This document shows positions 1 through 11,229 of a stretch of 64,000 bases of DNA, piece by piece. The translations under genes and the position numbers were made by a program. The stretch comes from Anthoceros angustus (lineage: Eukaryota; Streptophyta; Anthocerotopsida; Anthocerotales; Anthocerotaceae). The notes under the pieces were generated by a model. That model saw only the letters and a program-made list of their open reading frames with translations, was not told the DNA's origin and ran no database searches. The number at the start of each line of letters is the position of its first letter. Position 1 is the first letter of the stretch. Location: NCBI GenBank assembly GCA_010909165.1, contig VJWM01000172.1, forward strand, positions 1 through 64,000, written 5' to 3'.

Positions 1-740
1 GGCGTGTGTGTCGCCGGTAGGTGGTCGTGGCTCTCCTCCTTCGCCTCACCCTCGACCTTGCGCCCGCCTGCTCCCAACCTCGCCTCGCCTTGTCCCCTCC
101 AATGCTTGCGTTGAGAAGACTTCCTCCTTCGCGCCAACGCCGGTGCCACTGCTTTCTCCTTTCCTTCTCCCGCTGGCCACAGGGCTAGGGGTTCTTCCTC
201 CTCCTCAGCTGGCGTGCAATCCCGTCTTCCTTCTCCGAGCTCAGCAGTGATGGCGCTAGCGTCGATGAGGACAACCTTCCTTCTGCACTTACGCTCCAAC
301 TCCAGCTCTAGCTCTTCGCGAAGTGGAGGGAGCGCTGCCCAAAACTGCACTTTGCCCTCTTTGGATGGCTGCCACCTGGAGGCTTCACAACCCTAGATTT
401 GTGTCATCATTCTAAATTACCTAATCCTATCTAAACTGCCTATTTTCCGCTATCCCTAATTAATCGTTTGCTATTCTATATATTTATTCCCCTATTGGTG
501 GGCATATATAGTGGATATTCCCCCTTATTCTAATTCCCCTTGCTGGCCGAGATCCCGTCAGCCTACCATGGTAGTCTGCCAGCCTACCGTGGTAGTCTGC
601 TCCTCCGCTCACCTCACCGCGAGTGTGGTAGCCCTCTGGCGATGATACGACCTACCGCCCTTGGTGCCTTCTTGTCTCACCTAGGGGTTTTTTTGACGCG
701 TTTCTGTCCTGGGATACCCGCCTTGCTTCCCCCACCAATA
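1..740. other. No gene recognised
   Basis: Pyrimidine-rich sequence with short overlapping reading frames in several phases. None shows a domain, a clean splice pattern or a convincing start. I see nothing assignable here. Confidence 0.5.
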
Positions 741-884
741 CCTTACAATTCCAGCTTCACAGAATTCAGAAAACTCCCGACATGATCCCCTCCAATCGAT
801 TTTAGCCAAAAAAAATCAAGTTCATTCTTCCTCCATCTCTTTTGGGTTGGTTGCCCAAACTTTTGCATTCCACAAGTCCGTTGC

Positions 885-1036
885 AGGGGACGGTGACCAG
901 CGCCTTGTCCGGACACAGTATAGTCATGCGAGCGGGTGCTTATTCCGATTGCCCTCTTGAAGAAGGACGGGAGGAAACATTGTGAGTATGATGTCTTCCT
1001 TGTTTTCAGGCACATAACCATCCTAGGGCTCCGCCA
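885..1036 (+). pseudogene. Family C fragment (C-terminal part)
   Basis: This short plus-strand remnant is a copy of the last exon of the uncharacterised family best preserved at 48,503-49,890. Read across a frame change it gives the blocks KKDGRKHCEYDVFLVF and HITILGLR, which match the larger copies almost exactly. It breaks off at about 1,034, where module A begins. It has no start, no splice sites and no stop of its own, so it is a transported fragment. The function of the family is unknown. Confidence 0.6.
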
Positions 1037-1848
1037 GCCAGCCATCTTGCTTGCTTGTCTAGAATCTGGAACACTTGATCCTAACTGAATGTTAGGACAG
1101 TTATTTTGATTGTTGATGCAGTTGCTGACCGGAATTGTCGATCATACCATAATTTTCCCCAAGGTCACTACAACATATCGCCCCTCTGGACACCGAAATT
1201 GCAGACATCTGCACCTCAATGTCCCTCAAACTGAGAAAGTTGTATAAATTCATAGCTATCTGGTATGAGGACATGTAACCCAGCCGATGACCCGGATCCG
1301 TGTGAGCCTCCTTGGGTGAAAGCCCTTTTTCCAATCAGTTTAGTCATCAACGGTCATCACCAACGGTCATCAACACTATCACCAGTACTATCACGAGTAT
1401 TTTAGAGTCTCGGGCGAAGACTGTGCGCACGCAAGGTAGATCCGTGGCGCGCCTAGGTAGACTTGGTCATCTTTAGAAGAAACAAAGTTTGCCCGACGGG
1501 GTTGAAAGATTGTGAATGGATCTTATGAGCTTCATGCCTAGTCGAAGGGGCAAGCTTGTGCTTGTGAGAGAGCTGCAAAGGGAGCCCTAGCCTATTAGAG
1601 GAAGCCCTAGCCAAACGCGGGGCTAGCTTAGCCTCTACATACTTCAACCATGGGGCTAACCCTAGCCTGCCTACATACTTCAGCCATGGGGCTAACCCTA
1701 GACCTCTCGATACTTGAGCCACAACTAGGTACTTCAAGCTCCTGGCACGTCGGCCCGTCGACCAAGCTTAAGGAGGAGGGTCTACTCATAAGAGAGGGTT
1801 GCAGCGAGTTGGCGACGAGGTAGGCATGGCGGGATCCATCGCGATTCC
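1037..1848. repeat. Dispersed repeat module A, left part (interrupted copy)
   Basis: Near-identical to 42,462-43,303, from the segment beginning CCAGCCATCTTGCTTGC through GGGATCCATCGCGATTCC. Both copies contain a minus-strand reading frame with the block YMSSYQIAMNLYNFL (about 1,101-1,334 here; 42,430-42,765 there), which I do not recognise. The module stops at 1,848 because a retrotransposon is inserted, and resumes at 27,519 on the far side. Confidence 0.8.
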
Positions 1849-2007
1849 TATAAGATTATATGGCATGATGCTCAGACATGAGAAGGGAAAAACAATTGAA
1901 TAATAATCATCATACACTTGGTTACATCTCCTTTTATAGTCTCCCCGAAAGGGTGTGACTCTTGGTGTAGAGGGTTAGCCTAACCTAACTAGACTGATAT
2001 TCTAGTA
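1849..2007 (-). repeat. 3' LTR of element 1
   Basis: A 159-bp LTR matching 27,331-27,518. Its ends are TA...TA rather than TG...CA. It lacks a 29-bp stretch present in the other LTR near the terminus. Confidence 0.88.
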
Positions 2008-2019
2008 CTCCCCCTCAGG
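2008..2019 (-). other. Polypurine tract of element 1
   Basis: On the minus strand this reads CCTGAGGGGGAG and directly abuts the 3' LTR. It is the expected plus-strand primer position for a copia element. Confidence 0.75.
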
Positions 2020-2028
2020 CTGGGTACG

Positions 2029-2373
2029 TTAGGCTAGCTTATTGTCTTGATTAGGAAGACCACTAACTCCTAGCAGGGCTGTACAGACTAAGTGCTTGTC
2101 GCGAGGCAGGCTTTTGGTCAAGATGTCTGCCCCCATAAGCTCTGTTGGGCAGTACTCAAGTCGCACGTCCCCTGATGCACATTTCTCGCGCACATAGTGA
2201 TATTGGAGATCAATATGCTTGGACCTGGAACTGAATTTGGGGTTGCCGGCAAGAGCGAGAGCGGATTGGTTGTCAATCTTGATGACCACTGGCTTCTCCT
2301 GCATCATACCAAGTTCATCAAGGAGCCTGATGTGGTCAACAACGTGCTTGGTGGCAAGGGTCGCAGCCATGTA
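2029..2373 (-). pseudogene. Element 1 RNase H, C-terminal part
   Basis: The C-terminal half of a Ty1/copia RNase H. The block KPVVIKIDNQSALALA carries the conserved DNQSA motif, and SKHIDLQYHYVRE and ADILTKSLPR are the usual tail motifs. The N-terminal half, ending STESEY, is at about 7,227-7,380. The two halves join in frame (TAC ATG GCT) once the 4.8-kb insertion at 2,374-7,221 is removed. The stop codon lies just before the polypurine tract, as in intact copia elements. Confidence 0.9.
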
Positions 2374-2920
2374 TTAGGGAACGGACGCCATGGGGTCACC
2401 GAGAACGGCCGAGGCGCTAGGCCGAGACCGTTAGGCCGTGGCGCACGCGCCCGGTTTCGGCGTAAGGGCCGAGTTCCGAGACAGATACCCCACTGGACCG
2501 CAGACTGAGGCGAGAGCGAGGCGACTAAGAGTCTGTTGCCCTATGCATCCGACAATTCCCTTTTCTCTCTCTTTCAAGTAAAACAACTATCGCTTTTTTT
2601 ACTGCATTAAAGTGTTTGAGTACCGCTTTACCGTAGTACTTTTATAGTTTTACTGGACTCGACATACTTCCTAGGTATATTCTACCGAGGTTGGAGGAGT
2701 GTACACCCGTGATTTGGGATGTACCTGGTCTTCAGTCATATTTCTTCCTCTGCTCATTGTCCAGTCCGGATAGAAAGTTTATCATTTGGAGTATCTTGTC
2801 TAAACGCGAATATTTCTTCAGGCAATTACAATGTAAGAAACTGTGCATCAAGAAAACGGGTTAAATGTCATTTCATTGGTGAACTGAACGGAAAATTCGG
2901 GGTGTTGACTGGATGACGTT

Positions 2921-5225
2921 TCAAACTGAAACCTTGAGACTGTTGGACTTTGAGCGTATACACTCGACACAAAATTTCGCTTTAGCCTCACCTTGCCGCT
3001 TATCGTAGTCGTGTTTGTTGACGCGATGCAATGCCTGTTTCACGTCCGCCGCAAAACGCGATGATGTTAGAGTACAAACTTTCGATACGTTCTTGATTCT
3101 GGCAAATGCAACTTGGTGTTTAAAGTGTGCAAACAAACTGAAAACGAAGCAAGTGGTCATGGGTTGTATGTTACCGATGCCTTTTCGGCGTGAGTTCAAA
3201 ATGCCTCCAACGAATAAATGCAAGAAGAAACCGTACATGAGGAAAGAACAAAGGAGGGTGTGCACGTTGTCAGGGGTTGTAAAATACATGGCAGAGAAGG
3301 TGAGTTCTTGAAACTCCTGCAGACAGTATGAAATATACGGCGCCATGAGCGAACGGATAAGGAAGGGTGTTGGGAACTGTAAATTTGAGCAAGAACGGAC
3401 ATAGACAAGCAGTCACCTTCACAGGTTGTCCAGTTGCGCTGTAGCTTCAAATCGCAGCCGTCTCCAAGACAACAGGTCCCTCATAAGCAATCACTTGGCT
3501 TGCGAAACTGGGGGCTTCAAAAATCTTTTGCACATTGCCATCAGCTCAATCGGCTGCGCCTCCATGGACCCCTTGGCCCTCACACCGTTTCTTCCGCTTC
3601 CAACACGCTTGAACGCGTGAGTATATCTAGACGACCGATAAACTCGCCACCGGAGATGACGTGAAAAGACATCAAATCTATTGTGCACCAACCGTGGCCC
3701 CTCATGCAAGTCGGCCATCAAGAATCTCTTCCTCCACGTCTCTAGTGAACTCAGGATGCCCTTGAATGCCAAATGTCGTGATCACCAATGGAAAACATCT
3801 CTATGAGTCTTTTGAGACCACGACCTCACATCCGGTGGAACCTTGGACACACATCGAGCATGTTAGACCACTACATGACCGGGAGAAGTTTACACAGCGT
3901 AGTCTGTGTCACAATGTTTACCGTGTCTTGATGCATCTCAGAATTGAGCAGGAGGAAGCCCGTTCCATAAGGCTTCCAGCGAGCATCACTCACGGTTAAT
4001 TTTTTCAAACCAACATCCCATCCCTGGATTCCGGCCGATCCCCGAGTGCTCTACACCGTATGTGAAATTGAGTTATCATCAATCAAAGCAATTAAGACCA
4101 GCAACAGAACATAGCTTACGGCGACATAGTTACGAGAAAGGAGAATCAATAAAACACAGTGCCGAAGCACACTCCAAGAATTTTCTTCCTCTTCTCGTTC
4201 ACCGCTGAAGAATTGAGAGCTTTTCAATCCAAGGCTCGGATCCGTGAGCATCGCGACTTCCACATGTATAAATCCATCGTCAAGTCCGACTCCTCATCCG
4301 CAGGGAATTTTCCTTCAATAATCGGAAGATGTCCCACGTCTCTCCGGATCACGAGCGGACTCACAAACATCTCCCGTATCCGCCATACTTCTTGATCGAA
4401 CCTTGCGGATGGAGCTTGACCGAGGCGGGCGTGGCCAGTGTCTTTGCCGGAAGGATGCGCAGGCGAAGTGAGGAGGGTGCAGCCTGCAACAAGACGGCGA
4501 CATGAGCAACGGATACTGATGTATTCAACTGATGTATTCGTGCAAGGATATACCAAACCTGGCAGAGTTTAGCAAGCCGTTGTTTATTCCTGCAAAACCA
4601 TATGACGACATATCATATGGCGATAAGAGGGCGCTAACGTCAGTGTGCTGGTGAAAAGCAAGAGAAGCTACAGTATTTACCTTAGGAGTCGCAAACCCAG
4701 CTTTCCTGGTGGGGTCCAAGATCTTTTATCGAGACACACTGTGTTCTCGGTCGTTGGAGCGTAACCGAGCGAGCTTTTCAGTGTCCACCACAGGCTGCGT
4801 ATCGTTGCAATCAAGTTGCTGGGCAACAAAAACGAGAAAACACTTAAACTGTGGGGCGGCCGCGCTAACCATATTGCGCAAGAAAGGGCGTTAACGACTC
4901 AATGCCTGCTTGCAACATGAACAAGGGGAAGCTGTTTTTACCTCAGCAGTCGCAGACCCAGCTTTCTTGGTGGGCTCCAGGTTGTTTTTGCTAGACACGC
5001 TGCGTTCTAGGTCGTTGGAGCGTAACCAGAGAACAAGCTTTTGCAGACAGCTATCCACCACCTTGCTGCAGACTCTCCGCTGAAAACAAGTTGTTGGGCC
5101 TGACGGAAAACGAGAAGAGACTCCACCGCGCTCGCGCTCCCGTCACAGATGGAGCCAAATGCTTGACGGCAGGGGGACAACGGTGGGCAGGGACGTGCGA
5201 CAAGACCACAACTCTCCGCCATCGG
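2921..5225 (-). CDS. Putative split gene inside the 4.8-kb insertion, function unknown
   Basis: Several minus-strand frames look like exons with usable splice sites, and I do not recognise the product. In order: a start near 5,223 (MAESCGLVARPCPPLSP) just after TATATAAA; a segment ending EPTKKAGSATAE before a GTAAAA donor near 4,940; a diverged duplicate of that segment ending near 4,680; a frame at 4,224-4,480 with VWRIREMFVSPLVIRRDVG; one at 3,491-3,770 with LETWRKRFLMADLHEGP; and a last exon from about 3,319 (after CTGCAG) to the stop at 2,921, rich in aromatic and hydrophobic residues. Exon joins were not verified, so the model is weak. It could be a captured host gene or an element-encoded protein. 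Confidence 0.25.
4685..5120. repeat. Diverged tandem duplication (about 261-bp period)
   Basis: The segment around 4,690-4,860 repeats at about 4,945-5,120. Shared blocks include GTCGTTGGAGCGTAACC at about 4,750 and 5,011 and CCCAGCTTTC near 4,697 and 4,957. Each copy carries an exon-like minus-strand segment followed by a GTAAA donor-like site, so it may be a duplicated exon plus intron. Confidence 0.65.
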
Positions 5226-5487
5226 GTTTATATAGCAGAATGTTAGGGTTCTCGATGTTTCCAGCCGGAAGTGTGCGTGGCACTTTCTGATTTCGGAGGT
5301 TCGTCTTACGCCCCGGCGGTTGGAGGTTTGGTTTTCGGTTTGGTAGTTCAAGTTTAGGTTTGGCAAAGTCGGGCTAGGTTTGGAAAGGTAGAAGGCGACC
5401 AATCGCGGACTTAGTTAGGTTTGGTCACCAAATCCGGTTCGGAAAATTGAAATGAGGCCTGGTAGAGAGAGAACGGCGGGAGGAGAG

Positions 5488-5515
5488 AAACCCTAGGGTT
5501 TGGTAGGCTATTTAA
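5488..5515 (+). promoter_or_regulatory. Telo-box plus TATA-like promoter
   Basis: AAACCCTAGGGTTT (5,488-5,501) is a palindromic telo-box, common upstream of plant housekeeping and ribosomal-protein genes. TATTTAA follows at 5,509-5,515. Plus-strand sequence downstream has pyrimidine tracts and splice-like borders, while the minus strand carries a separate TATATAAA near 5,235. A divergent promoter region is plausible. Motif match only. Confidence 0.4.
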
Positions 5516-5544
5516 GCGCTTTCTCCACATTTCAAGGTCTTTTC

Positions 5545-6445
5545 CACTTCCCTCCGAGGCCAAGGTTCTGTGTCTTTTGGTTTGTTCTTTGTCTTAGTTT
5601 TGAACGTCCGGGCCCGAGGTCTTCCGTGTTTGCTTCGCTTTTTCTTTCAGATATTGCACGTCCGAAGGCCAAGGTCATCTTGGTTTGCGTCCTTATTGCA
5701 GGAATAGGTATGTCCGAAGGCCAAGGTCTGGTCTAGTTTAGTAGTTGTTGTTCGCTGTGACGGTGATTCGCTTTTTCATCCAAGAGGCCATCCGCCTCTT
5801 CCCGGCCAAGGTTGGTTGGTTTGCTCTAAGTTTCGGAGGTTAAAGGCGAAGATTTGCTTACGTTTGCACCTTTGTTTGATGTCCTTTTTGTCTGCTCGGT
5901 GTTGCGTCACAGCGTTGTTTTTCAGCCGCCTTGATTGTTGTTGATGTTGCGGCTGTCCTTTGTGTGCGGCGCTGCACTTCCTTGTCACGTTTGCTTGTGC
6001 TTGGCTTCTATCTCGGTCCTTCCAGTGCCATTTGTATTTCGTTTCTGAACGTTTTTCATTTCTGAACGTTAAGGTTGTTCGCCTTCGAAGGCCAAGGTTC
6101 TGAGCTTGAAGGCCGGTGTCTTTTCTGGTGTTGTTTTGTGCGGCGCTTTGGGTTCCTTCTCATTTCAAACTGCGCGTTGCATGTGTTTGTCCTCCTAGTT
6201 TTGTAGTGTCCTGCATGTGTCTTGCAGATATACTGTTGTGGTGTTCTTGTAAAGGCCAAGATCATGCTTCTGTTTGCACTTTGTCTGATGTGCTCTTTTG
6301 GTCTCCGGTTTACCGACGAATTGTTTTTCGCCTCGATTGTTGTTGCTATTGTCCTCCGAGCGGCGCTGTACTTCCTGGCCACGTTTGCTTGTGCTCGGTG
6401 TTGTCTCGGTCCTTTCCAGTGCCGTTTTTATATATGTCGTTCGCT
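5545..6445 (+). repeat. Tandemly duplicated non-coding segment with recurring GGCCAAGG
   Basis: About 200 bp around 5,850-6,040 reappears diverged at about 6,255-6,440, offset near 393 bp (for example GCTGCACTTCCTTGTCACG at 5,971 against GCTGTACTTCCTGGCCACG at 6,364). A short GGCCAAGG block recurs at least six times from 5,554 to 6,255. All plus-strand frames are short, so this looks like a spliced non-coding transcript or UTR. Two further GGAAGYGC blocks preceded by TTCAG occur near 6,684 and 6,839. Confidence 0.55.
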
Positions 6446-7226
6446 CATGCTCTATGCCAGTGCGGTTAGTGTGTTCAAGTTCGTTGCAGTTAGTTTTGTT
6501 GTAAGAAGTCCATTGACGTTCTGAGTTTGCGATTGGCATGGTTTGTTTACCTCTGTGCTCAAGATACAGTGTTCTGTTGTTTGTGTTGTCTGTGACTTTC
6601 TCTCGTTTTCTTTTGTTTCACTGTGCATGGTGTTCTCTGATGCCTACTTTTTGTAGTCTAACGCTCGCCCTTGTTCGTTCAGGAAGCGCTGGTATGGGGT
6701 GACAGTACAGACCATTGGGAGACGTTGTAAGTGCAGTTAACGTTTTAAATTTTTGACACCTGTTTTGTGTTACGAGATCTGATTGTACGCGTGTTTGTTC
6801 TGTTTGTGCATAGTTTGATTCTCGGTCTTACCGTTTCAGGAAGTGCCTTACGTTGGAAGACGTAATGGACTACTGGGAGGTTGTTTGGAAAGCTTTGTTG
6901 TAAGTGCATGAATCCTGGATCCGCATGAATATTACTTGAGAAAATGTTTTGCGGATTAAGCGATTTTGGTGGGATTTCTAAAAGAGCTTCCACTAGAGTA
7001 CACGATGTTCACTTGGTGGTCATTCTTACCCTCTGCTCATTTGTAACATTGGTGGATTCTTTTTACCCCATATGGCATGGTTTTTACTCGATTGTAATGA
7101 AATTTACTATATTGAGTAAAAAAAATGACCAAAAGGTCAATTCTCTCTCTAGAATCTACCTTCAACCCCCCGAAAAAAAACCAACCGGGCGCGTCGAGGC
7201 CCCAGACGAGGCCGCGACTTTACGTA

Positions 7227-8345
7227 CTCAGATTCGGTGGAAGAGAGTGCTATGGCGGTTTGCCGCTTAGATCCCCAATCAACGGCGGCGTCACAAAGCA
7301 TCAAGGCATAGCCAGAGGTAGATTTCTTTGAATCCACATCTCCCCCCCAATCCGGGTCGGTGTAAGCCGAGAGTTGAGGGAAGGAGGGTGGAACTGTGTT
7401 GCCGGCACTAGGTCCATGGTACTTGAGTCCATAAGCCATAGTCCCCTTGAGGTAACGTAAAGTGCACTTAAGGGCGGACCAATGAGCGGGTCCTGGATTC
7501 GCCATCTGTTGGGAGAGGACACGAACAGCGTGCCCGATGTCAGGGCGCATGGTCGTACAAATCCAGTTAATCCACTCAACGGCTTCTTGATAGGGAATGG
7601 TCTCCATGTACTTGCGCTCCTTGTCGGTCTTGGGTGCCTGGTCAGATGACAAGGGTGCACCAACGGCGAGCGGTGTAGATGCAGGTTTGCATTCTAGCAT
7701 ATTATATCGGGTTAGAGTGTTCTTAATGTATTGCATTTGTGTGAGGTGCAAGGTTCTAAGTGTACGTTCGCGAGTAACCTTCATCCCAATGCAATAATGA
7801 ATATCGCCTAAGTCGGTCATACTAAACTTAGACTTAAGCATGAGGATGGTCTTATTAAGGAGCCCATGCTTGTCATTGCTAGCGAGGATGCAGTCATCCA
7901 CATAGAGTGCGAGGTTGACAAGTGCATCTCCTGACCGAAGGACATAAACATTACCGTCGGATGGGCACTTAGTGAATCCGCACGCCAAGAGGAAGTCGTC
8001 CATGTAGACGTTCCAATTCTTAGCGGACTGTTTAAGGCCATATATGCTGCGCTGAAGCAGACATACAAGATGTTCGCAGCCTTTTTCTTCATAACCTTCA
8101 GGTTGACGCATATATATCTCCTCTTGCAGCTTGCCGTAAAGAAATGCCGTTTTGACATCGAGCTGTACCACCTCCCAATCGTGATATGTAGCACATGCGA
8201 GACTAACGCGCAATGAACTAGTCTGGACAACGGGGGAGAAGAGATTATCTGCATCATAGTCGTCCCCTGCACGTTGAGTGTAGCCTTGTGCAACGAGCCT
8301 CGCCTTGTAGCGGTCTATGGCGCCATCAGCAGTATACTTTATCTT
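7227..8345 (-). pseudogene. Element 1 reverse transcriptase and RNase H, N-terminal part
   Basis: Copia-type reverse transcriptase that would copy element RNA into DNA in virus-like particles. Visible blocks in order are YKARLVAQGYTQ, VVQLDVKTAFLYG, SIYGLKQSAKNW, LALYVDDCILAS (the YVDD active site), FSMTDLGDIHYCIGMKV, RPDIGHAVRVLSQ and the RNase H start AYTDPDWGGDVDSKKSTSGY ending STESEY. It is one frame from 8,213 to about 7,227; the upstream part to 8,345 is also in frame by eye. The frame continues at 2,373 beyond the insertion. Confidence 0.9.
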
Positions 8346-10325
8346 GAAAGTCCACTTGTCACGACCACCGACCGTGGTAGGTCAAAGGTGCCATGTGTTG
8401 TTGGCTCAGAGACTGGAACTGCTCTGTCACCGCCTTCCACCCTGCAGCTGGCCGGAAGGCGGCGTAAGTGTGGCGCTCCCGAGACTTCCGAAGTGGATAG
8501 CAAGACTTGAACGGGAGTAAGTGTGGCCATATTAGTGGCCTGCGTGTTGGGAGGTCCCTGAGAGTGCGCTAGGTTCTCGAGCGCTTTCCTGCTAAGTGTC
8601 CGCTCCCTCGTCGAACGCCGAAGGGCAGGAGGTCCATCAACAAGAGGAGGTATGTCAGGGGGATGAGATACCTCTTCCGCAGCGACGAGGGGAAAGCCAC
8701 CAAGGTCGAGGTTCGAGTCTCCGCTGCTAGATGGCAGGGGAGTGAAAGGAGCTCGAGAGGTGGATGGAGTGGCAGGAGAAGCGGGAGAAGCGGGAGGAGC
8801 CGGCACCAGTGCAAAGGGAACAAGCGCAATCACCGGTGGACGGATAGCAGCTTGAGAAGCATGGGGAGCATATGTAGCTGGCGGTGGTGCGGGCTCCCAT
8901 TCATCCTCCCCCCCTGCACCAGCGTCAGTAGAAACATCCAGGGGAGGGACGGGAGGGCGGGAGGAGAGGAGAGGTACGTCAACATCTCCCCCAGCATCGG
9001 GGGAGAGAAGAAGGGGTTCCTCGTTGAAGATATAGTCGCGAGCAAAGACAAGGCACCGGGAATCCTTCAAATATATCCGGTAGGCCTTGACGGTTTCGCC
9101 ATAGCCAAGGAAGATACCTTATGTAGACTTCGAATCGAGCTTCCGCCTGAGAGCCTTAGGAACATGAACGAAAGCCTGGCAGCCAAAAATACGGAGGTGG
9201 CTGAGATCGGGCTTGCGGCCAGTCCATGCTTCATAAGGCGTTTTACCATCAACAGCCTTTGTGGGAAGGCGATTGATAAGGTAGTTGGCTGTATTCAAAG
9301 CTTCAGCCCAAAAGCGGTTAGAGAGGGAAGCATGGTGTAGCATAGATCGGCCCATCTCCACCTGAGTTCGGTGACGGCGCTCGGCAACCTCAATCTGCTC
9401 GGGAGTGTAAGGAACGGTGGTTTGGCGGATAATACCGTGTTGGCAGCAATGGTCGCCGAACGCAGTGGAGTCGAACTCCCCCCCACCATCGCTCCGAAGG
9501 ATCTTTAGCTTACTGCCAAGTTGATTCTCCACCTCAGATTGCCAAGTGAGGAAGGTGGGGAAGGTATCGGACTTGGCGGCAAGAAAGTAGACCCAACCGA
9601 AGCGGGTATGGTCGTCGATAAAGCTGACTTGATACAGGGACCCCTGGAGAGAAGGTGTCTGCATAGGGCCAAGCAGGTCAGTGTGGACTATACCAAGGGG
9701 GTGAGGACTCCTATGGGAGCCGACAGGGAAGGGCTTGCGCTGCTGTTTGCCGAAGGCACAGCTACGGCAAAAGGAGAGGTGAGCAACGGATTTAAGAGGG
9801 AGACCCAAGACGTAGCTGTCTTGAGCCAACGCCTTCATCCGTTGTGTCCCGGCGTGACCCAACCTAAGGTGCCAAAGATCGGCCAAGGGAGATGACACAT
9901 GAGAGCTGAAGGAACTGTCGGGGTGAGACAGACTCCCCCGCTCAGGCCGGGATAAAACCTCATGGGCGGTATAGGTGGGGCTGGTGCCTAACACAAAGAG
10001 CCGCCCAATCCGTTGGCACACAGTGATGAGTTGGCGAGAAGCGTCGAAGATGGAGCACTTCGTAGGGGCAAAGTTGAAAGTATAGCCAGCTTCGAGCGCT
10101 TGCCCAACGGAAACAAGGTTCTTACTTAGGTGGGGCACATAGAGCACGCGGAGCTCCGACTGAGTATTGGGCAAAGGATAGCAAAGGTCTGGAGCCACGA
10201 ATGCGCTGCGGGTATCATCACGAGGTAAACAAAGCTCGATGTTGTTCGCTTCAAAAGAAGTAAACCACTCACGCCGGCCGGTCATATGCTAGGTGGCCCC
10301 TGAATCCACAAACCACATATGAGTG
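8346..10325 (-). pseudogene. Element 1 protease and integrase
   Basis: On the minus strand the copia protease motif WFVDSGAT (about 10,290-10,315) is followed by TAG where family members usually have a glutamine codon, so the frame is closed at the active site. The GAG-pre-integrase block LWHLRLGHAG and the integrase core follow: HTDLLGPMQT, RSDGGGEFDS, VAERRHRTQVEMGRSML and FWAEALNTANYLINRLP. The integrase frame runs 10,285-9,119 and ends prematurely. A second frame (9,070-8,339) continues into a proline- and serine-rich spacer leading to reverse transcriptase. At least two lesions are visible, so it is not functional as sequenced. Confidence 0.88.
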
Positions 10326-10413
10326 TCAAGCATTCACAAACGACGATAGACGGCGTCAAGTGAAGCGGCCGGCCGACGGAGGGCCGAGCGTTGATCGGCG
10401 AGACGCTTGAATC

Positions 10414-11199
10414 CTACTGTGGTGTCTCAGCAAATGCAATAGAAGCAAGCCCCAAGCTTCCGCTTGTCGTTGGAGGAGCCAAGTCAGGGGTTGCCCTGGG
10501 AATCAGGCCCGGGCTCTTGAAGGGCGCCTCGCCTCCGCCGGTCTCCACCGCGAGTGCGATACCCTTCGGTGTGGAGGTCTCGCCGGCCTTCCGGTGCTGC
10601 TCTTCCTGGCGGAGGAGAGAAATCGTCTCATCAAGGGTTCTGGGGTTAGCTGTCTGAGTCATAACCAAAGCAGACCACGAAGGTGGCATGGATTGCAACA
10701 ACTGCACGGAAGCGTCGTGGTCGGACACTGTGGTGCCCGCCAATTCGACAGAGTCCTTGAGGGTCATAAACTTGTTGACAAACTGCTCGATGGACTCGGT
10801 CTCAGACATGCGGAGGCTGTAAAACTTCCGCGTCATAAAGCCCTTGTTGACGGCGTTATCAAAGACGTACTTTTTCTTCAGACAATCCCAGACCTCTTTG
10901 GAGGTAGGAAAATGTCGGATGACGCTCATCTGGGCGTCCTTCATGTATAGCATCAAATTTGCACGAGCCCGGCGGTCCTTAGAGTCCCACTCGTACTTGC
11001 TGCCGGGTCCACTGACCGGCGTGGAGCGACGTGTGCCGCCTGGGGTAGGGGGTGGAGTGGTAGGGCGCAGATCGGTCCCGTCGACTACGCCAAATAAGTC
11101 TTCTCGGAGGAGAAAAACCTCGATTTTGCGACTCCAAGCCGCGTAATTAGTCCCATCGAAAAAGTTCACGAGCTTACTAGCGGAATCATTAGATGCCAT
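10414..11199 (-). CDS. Element 1 gag (UBN2-type)
   Basis: An open frame of about 260 codons from ATG at 11,199, typical of copia gag. It has FFDGTNYAAWSRKIEVFLL at the N-terminus, WDSKDRRARANLMLYMKDA, a SKEVWDCLKKKY block and MTLKDSVELAGT, matching the UBN2/gag-polypeptide family that forms the capsid-like particle. No CCHC zinc knuckle is seen, and the frame closes at 10,414, about 90 bp before the protease motif. It is the best-preserved frame of the element. Confidence 0.85.
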   Translation of the reverse strand: MASNDSASKLVNFFDGTNYAAWSRKIEVFLLREDLFGVVDGTDLRPTTPPPTPGGTRRSTPVSGPGSKYEWDSKDRRARANLMLYMKDAQMSVIRHFPTSKEVWDCLKKKYVFDNAVNKGFMTRKFYSLRMSETESIEQFVNKFMTLKDSVELAGTTVSDHDASVQLLQSMPPSWSALVMTQTANPRTLDETISLLRQEEQHRKAGETSTPKGIALAVETGGGEAPFKSPGLIPRATPDLAPPTTSGSLGLASIAFAETPQ

Positions 11200-11229
11200 A
11201 ATAGCATAAGAAATAGGAGCAGAAGCCAA

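Larger units (their letters stand above)
2374..7221. mobile_element. Unclassified 4.8-kb insertion in element 1 RNase H
   Basis: The flanking RNase H coding sequence is continuous without it, so its borders are set by the host reading frame. The host border sequence is ATGTA at 2,369-2,373 and ACGTA at 7,222-7,226, which suggests a 5-bp target duplication with one change; a 3-bp GTA duplication is the alternative. The left end begins TTAGGGAACGG and the right end finishes GGCCGCGACTTT. I find no LTRs, no terminal inverted repeats and no transposase. Inside are a minus-strand set of exon-like frames, a telo-box/TATA promoter-like site and tandemly duplicated non-coding sequence. The class is unknown; a captured gene segment in a non-autonomous element is possible. 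Confidence 0.7.

Noticed and set aside
2921-3319. SNAPc subunit-like or membrane-transporter-like exon
   Set aside because: Vague aromatic pattern only; alignment by eye did not hold.
5500-6990. Protein-coding gene downstream of the telo-box
   Set aside because: All plus-strand frames are short and compositionally odd, and the duplicated segments do not preserve a frame.
8663-9340. Plus-strand frame of 225 codons
   Set aside because: It lies opposite the copia integrase/spacer, which has clear motifs on the minus strand.
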